Positions 60,509 to 64,000 of a stretch of 64,000 nt of DNA are shown one piece after another. A model generated the notes under the pieces. That model ran no database searches and was not told the DNA's origin. It saw nothing but the letters and a program-made list of their open reading frames with translations. The stretch's first letter is position 1; each line of letters begins with the position of its first letter. The translations under genes were made by a program, and so were the position numbers. The DNA comes from Bradyrhizobium septentrionale (GTDB lineage Bacteria > Pseudomonadota > Alphaproteobacteria > Rhizobiales > Xanthobacteraceae), in NCBI RefSeq assembly GCF_011516645.4, contig NZ_CP088285.1, forward strand, positions 6,156,501 to 6,220,500, in the 5' to 3' direction.

Positions 60509-62788
60509 TCAGTTCTTGCGTGGCGCAGGAGTTGTTGTCGCGCCGTCCGGCCCGGCCGCGGCAATGTAATTTTCGGGGAACGCCAGCGCGCTCGAGGATT
60601 CCGGCTTGCCGGCCTTCGAGGGCTCGTTCAGCGTGGTCTTGTTGGCGGTCTTGGCGGCGTCGTCGAGCAGCTTCTCGACCCGCACCAGGATATCGGCGCC
60701 GCGCTTGGTCAGCACCGGCGGCGGACCCGGCTTGGTCTCCAATATGCGCGGCGCTGCGTTGGCTTGGGCATTGGCCTGCGCCGGTTGTGGCGGCAGTTTC
60801 TGGCCCATGCCGACGCCGTTGAGTTCTTTCACCTCAACACCCTGATGCGCGGCGACCATGATGTCGTGCCAAGTCTGCGCCGGCAGCGAGCCGCCGGTCA
60901 TGCGGTTGGTCGGCGAATAGTCGTCATTGCCGTACCAGACCGCGCAGGTGAAGTTGCCGGTGTAGCCGACGAACCAGGCGTCGCGATAGGCGTTGGTGGT
61001 GCCGGTCTTGCCCGCGGTCGGAATGCCGTCGAGCGCGGCGCGGCGCGCGGTGCCTTCGCTGACAACGTGGCTCATCATGCCGGCCATGTCGGCTGCGATA
61101 TTCGGCGGAATGGCCTGCCGCGGCTTCGGCCCGTCGCGGTCCCAGCGCCACACCAGGTCGCCGGCGCCGGTGCGCACCTCGAGCACCGAATGCGGCGTCA
61201 CCGCCTTGCCGCGGTTCGGGAAGGTCGCATACGCCACCGCGTGCTCGATCACCGTGACTTCGTCGGAGCCGATCGGCAGCGACGGCGTATCGGGCAGCGG
61301 CGCCTTGAGGCCGAAGCGGCGCGCGACCTCGATGATCTTGGCGCGGCCGGCCTTCGGGCCGCCAATGTTCTTGCCGAGCTCGATCGAAAGCTTGACCGGC
61401 ACCACATTGATCGAGCGGGTGATCGCCTGCGTCAGCGTCACCGAGCCGGAATAGGAATGGCCATAGTTCTGCGGGCACCAATTGCCGATGCAGACCGGGC
61501 CGTCGACGATCTTCGAGTTCGGCGTGAAGCCGTTCAATAGCGCCGTGGTGTAGACGTAAGGCTTGAACGACGAGCCGGGCTGGCGATAGGCGTCGACGGC
61601 GCGGTTGAACTGGCTCGCGCCGTAGTCGCGTCCGCCGACCATCGCGCGGATGCCGCCGTCGAGATCGGACACCACGGTCGCCGCCTGCGTCGCGTGATAA
61701 TCACGCCCGAACTGCCGGAGCTGGTTCTCGATCGCTTCCTCGGCCGCCTTCTGCACGTTCATGTCGATCGCGGTGCGGACCACGAAGACGCGCTCGGTGT
61801 AGGATTTCGGGAAGGTGTCGACCAGCTTGCGCATCTCGTCGAAGGCGTAGTCGAGGTAGTAGTTCGGCGAGTTCTCGTCGCGCCGGTCGACCGCGACCGC
61901 TGGATTGCGACGGGCGCCGAACACCTGGCCCTCGGTCATGAAGCCGGCATCGACCAAATTGTCGAGCACGACGTTGGCGCGGGCACGCGCCGCGGGCAGG
62001 TTGATGTGCGGGGCGTATTTGGTCGGCGCCTTGAACAGGCCGGCGAGCATCGCGGCTTCTGCGAGGTTCACGTCGCGCACTGACTTGTTGAAGTAGAAAT
62101 GCGCCGCGCCGTCGACGCCGAAAGTGCCGCCGCCCATATAGGCGCGGTCGAGATAGAGCTTCAGGATTTCGTTCTTGGTGAGGCGCGTCTCCAGCCAGAT
62201 CGCGAGGAAGGCTTCCTTCACCTTGCGCTCGATGGTGCGCTCGTTGTTCAGGAACAGGTTCTTGGCGAGCTGCTGGGTGATCGACGAACCGCCCTGGCGG
62301 ACGCCGCCGGCTTGCGCGTTGGTGACGAGCGCGCGCGCGAGGCCCGGAAAGTCGATGCCGAAATGGTCGTAGAAGCGGCGGTCTTCGGTCGCCAGCGTCG
62401 CCTTGATCAGATTGTCCGGAAAATCTTCCAGCGGGATCGAGTCGTTATGCTTGATGCCGCGGCTGCCGATCGGGTTGCCGTAGCGGTCGAGGAAGGTCAC
62501 CGCGAGATCGGACTTCTTCAGCCAATCCTCGTCGGCGGTCTCGCGGAAGGCGGGGATCGCGAGCGTCAGCATCAGGATCATGCCGCCGAGCCCGATGGTC
62601 GCGGCCTCCGACAGCGGCTCGATGAACACCCAGCGCTTCCAGCGGCCGACATAGAAGCGGTCCATGAAGGTGGAATAGCGCTCGTAAAGCTCGCGCAGGC
62701 CCTTGCCCGACGAGAACAGCGTCGAGTCGATACGCGCATCGAGGTCCAGGAAGAAGTTCCGGACCCTCTGTTTCCAATGCGACGGCAT
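60509..62788 (-). CDS. Class A penicillin-binding protein 1A
   Basis: A ~759-aa bifunctional peptidoglycan synthase. A cytoplasmic start is followed by a membrane helix near residue 50-70 (IGLGGMILMLTLAIPAF). The glycosyltransferase domain has catalytic Glu in ATEDRRFYDHFGID near residue 134 and GGSSITQQLAKNLFLN. In the transpeptidase domain the serine motif is PGSSFKPYVYT near residue 404 and the KTG motif is AGKTGTTNAY near residue 591. ATG 62788 is chosen; a TTG at 62839 would add 17 residues. Downstream, the DUF1214- and DUF1254-type genes are translationally linked, suggesting a role near the wall. Confidence 0.93.
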   Translation of the reverse strand: MPSHWKQRVRNFFLDLDARIDSTLFSSGKGLRELYERYSTFMDRFYVGRWKRWVFIEPLSEAATIGLGGMILMLTLAIPAFRETADEDWLKKSDLAVTFLDRYGNPIGSRGIKHNDSIPLEDFPDNLIKATLATEDRRFYDHFGIDFPGLARALVTNAQAGGVRQGGSSITQQLAKNLFLNNERTIERKVKEAFLAIWLETRLTKNEILKLYLDRAYMGGGTFGVDGAAHFYFNKSVRDVNLAEAAMLAGLFKAPTKYAPHINLPAARARANVVLDNLVDAGFMTEGQVFGARRNPAVAVDRRDENSPNYYLDYAFDEMRKLVDTFPKSYTERVFVVRTAIDMNVQKAAEEAIENQLRQFGRDYHATQAATVVSDLDGGIRAMVGGRDYGASQFNRAVDAYRQPGSSFKPYVYTTALLNGFTPNSKIVDGPVCIGNWCPQNYGHSYSGSVTLTQAITRSINVVPVKLSIELGKNIGGPKAGRAKIIEVARRFGLKAPLPDTPSLPIGSDEVTVIEHAVAYATFPNRGKAVTPHSVLEVRTGAGDLVWRWDRDGPKPRQAIPPNIAADMAGMMSHVVSEGTARRAALDGIPTAGKTGTTNAYRDAWFVGYTGNFTCAVWYGNDDYSPTNRMTGGSLPAQTWHDIMVAAHQGVEVKELNGVGMGQKLPPQPAQANAQANAAPRILETKPGPPPVLTKRGADILVRVEKLLDDAAKTANKTTLNEPSKAGKPESSSALAFPENYIAAAGPDGATTTPAPRKN

Positions 62789-63075
62789 GATCTGGCGGAC
62801 CGGACCCTTGATCAGTTCGACAGCGCTGCGCCTGCCCAAAACGGGCCCAGGCCAGCGTCTTGCTTCGATGTTGCGGCAATCCCAAGGCGCTTTTGCGTCG
62901 TTGGGGACTCGTTCGTTGTTCTATCCGAGCGGCTGCCATAAACCAATGGCGCGGCTGGTGAATTTAATGAAAGCCCTAACGCTGCCCACCGGCTTTTGCG
63001 ACCCCGCAGGATCACCCCCTTGCGAAGCCGGCGCCGGCATCCCAAGAAGAGCTGCACCGCCATGTCAGGGATATC

Positions 63076-63612
63076 ATGACCGCACCGCCCAAGCGCCCGT
63101 CGGACCAGGAGGGATTCTTCTGGAAAACCAAGACGTTGGAAGAGATGTCCAACGCTGAATGGGAGAGCCTGTGTGACGGCTGCGCACGTTGCTGCCTGGA
63201 GAAGCTCGAGGACGAGGACACCGGCAGGATCTACTTCACCCATATCTCCTGCAAGCTGCTCGATGCCGGCCTGTGCACCTGCAAGGACTACCCGAACCGC
63301 TCCGACCAGGTTCCAGATTGCGTCCGCCTGACGCCGGAAAACGTCCGGACCCTGAACTGGCTGCCGCCGAGCTGCGGCTACCGGCTCGTGGCGGAGGGGC
63401 GGGACCTCTATTGGTGGCATCCTTTGATCTCGGGCGATCCCAACACCGTTCATGAAGCCGGGGTCTCGGTGCGCGGGCGGGTGCAGGGCACCGAGATCGA
63501 CGTCAACGACGCCGATCTCGAGGATCATATCGTGCGCTGGCCGGGATTGTTGCCGAAGCAAGCACGGCTGAAGAAGCGGCCGAAAGCGCTCGGCAAGACG
63601 ACCAAGGCGTGA
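63076..63612 (+). CDS. YcgN/UPF0260 cysteine-cluster family protein
   Basis: A 178-aa protein with the family cysteine clusters [44 protein letters not shown] and LPPSCGYRL. The spacing suits metal binding, although the metal is not established for the family. It opens with [20 protein letters not shown], the usual start. It is divergent from PBP1A (287-bp gap). Function unknown. Confidence 0.92.
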   Translation: MTAPPKRPSDQEGFFWKTKTLEEMSNAEWESLCDGCARCCLEKLEDEDTGRIYFTHISCKLLDAGLCTCKDYPNRSDQVPDCVRLTPENVRTLNWLPPSCGYRLVAEGRDLYWWHPLISGDPNTVHEAGVSVRGRVQGTEIDVNDADLEDHIVRWPGLLPKQARLKKRPKALGKTTKA

Positions 63613-63771
63613 CGTCGCAACGAGCGCTGCGATCACGTCATCGCGAGACCACTGCTGTGGGATGCACCCATGCGCTGGGGTGCCTGCCTCAGCATCGATT
63701 TGCTGCATAAATTGCGAAGCAGAGAATGATTCCATCGCGGGATCAGCCCGCGCAGCAGCATTACGCCTCAA

Positions 63772-64000
63772 ATGAACAAGTATGAACGGCAGAGCCGGAT
63801 TCCTGCCGACCAAGCGACATTGCCCGACGACATTGCCGAAGAGCTGTCCCGCCTCCCGAGCGAGGTGATCGAACTCAGCGACGCACCGCCGCTGGCGCCG
63901 CCGGCACCGCTCAATCCGGATGAAGTCCGCACCATCGTGATCAGCCTGATGCTGACGATGTTCCTGGCCGCGCTCGACCAGACCATCGTCGCGACCGCGC
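63772..64000 (+). CDS. MFS transporter, DHA2-type, N-terminal fragment (runs off window)
   Basis: The first 76 codons of a longer gene. A ~50-residue acidic/Pro-rich cytoplasmic leader (PSEVIELSDAPPLAPPAPLN) precedes the first membrane helix, and VISLMLTMFLAALDQTIVAT matches TM1 of 14-TM DHA2 drug transporters, including the D-Q-T-I-V motif. ATG 63772 is the first start in frame. The gene continues past base 64000, so length and substrate class cannot be judged. Confidence 0.85.
   Translation, partial: MNKYERQSRIPADQATLPDDIAEELSRLPSEVIELSDAPPLAPPAPLNPDEVRTIVISLMLTMFLAALDQTIVATA

Overview
The window is GC-rich chromosomal DNA from an alphaproteobacterium, most likely Bradyrhizobium or a close relative such as Rhodopseudomonas. 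This is inferred from the gene set (MucR/Ros regulator, DnaE2, DUF2336, DUF1491, DUF4332 and DUF5330 proteins, a beta-helix Tat protein with its small partner) and from several families of palindromic repeats of the kind that litter Bradyrhizobium genomes. I see no tRNA, rRNA, CRISPR array, transposase or prophage, so this is core or near-core chromosome with many small non-coding repeats.

Layout. 0-6 kb: 3' part of dnaE2 carrying an in-frame palindromic insertion, an SDR oxidoreductase, an exported GlcG/HbpS-like protein, a repeat-rich gap, a small membrane protein and a CoA-transferase. 6-17 kb: a heavy-metal-type RND adaptor and pump, a Tat-exported amidohydrolase, a TolC-like outer-membrane protein, an acetyl-CoA hydrolase/transferase, an enoyl-CoA hydratase and an exported Ala-rich protein. 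17-23 kb: two separate ECF sigma/anti-sigma pairs, each with ATGA overlap, flanking a DUF2336 protein and a membrane diguanylate cyclase, followed by a candidate small RNA. 23-31 kb: a beta-helix Tat protein with its small neighbour, a DUF1254/DUF1214 protein, a DUF2721 protein, a pyroglutamyl peptidase-like gene coupled to meaB, and a DUF3298-like exported protein. 31-38 kb: mutA, a GFA-family gene and mutB (methylmalonyl-CoA mutase), then a coupled folP-folB-folK operon. 38-49 kb: DUF4332 protein, HerA/DUF853 ATPase, M20 dipeptidase, an aldolase/CMD/DUF1330 cluster with a divergent LysR gene, a GT39-like membrane protein, MucR and SufE. 49-64 kb: a DivJ/PleC-like histidine kinase coupled to a peptidoglycan-binding protein, an ankyrin protein, a second DUF2336 gene divergent from a lipoprotein operon with two perfect CtrA-type boxes, a LysR/MBL-hydrolase divergent pair, PBP1A followed by split DUF1214 and DUF1254 genes, a YcgN-type protein and the start of an MFS transporter.

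Most striking observations: (1) a ~385-bp dispersed element present in two inverted copies (about 3738-4120 and 25733-26117) whose hairpins show compensatory base changes and GNRA-type tetraloops, which suggests a structured RNA and not a protein gene; (2) a palindromic element inserted in frame inside dnaE2; (3) paired TTAA-N7-TTAA (CtrA) boxes between a DUF2336 gene and a lipoprotein operon, with a near-match upstream of the DivJ/PleC-like kinase; (4) a terminator-ended intergenic sRNA candidate; (5) tandem overlapping palindromes upstream of the HerA-like ATPase; (6) repeats of one palindrome style that supply the stop codons of three unrelated genes.
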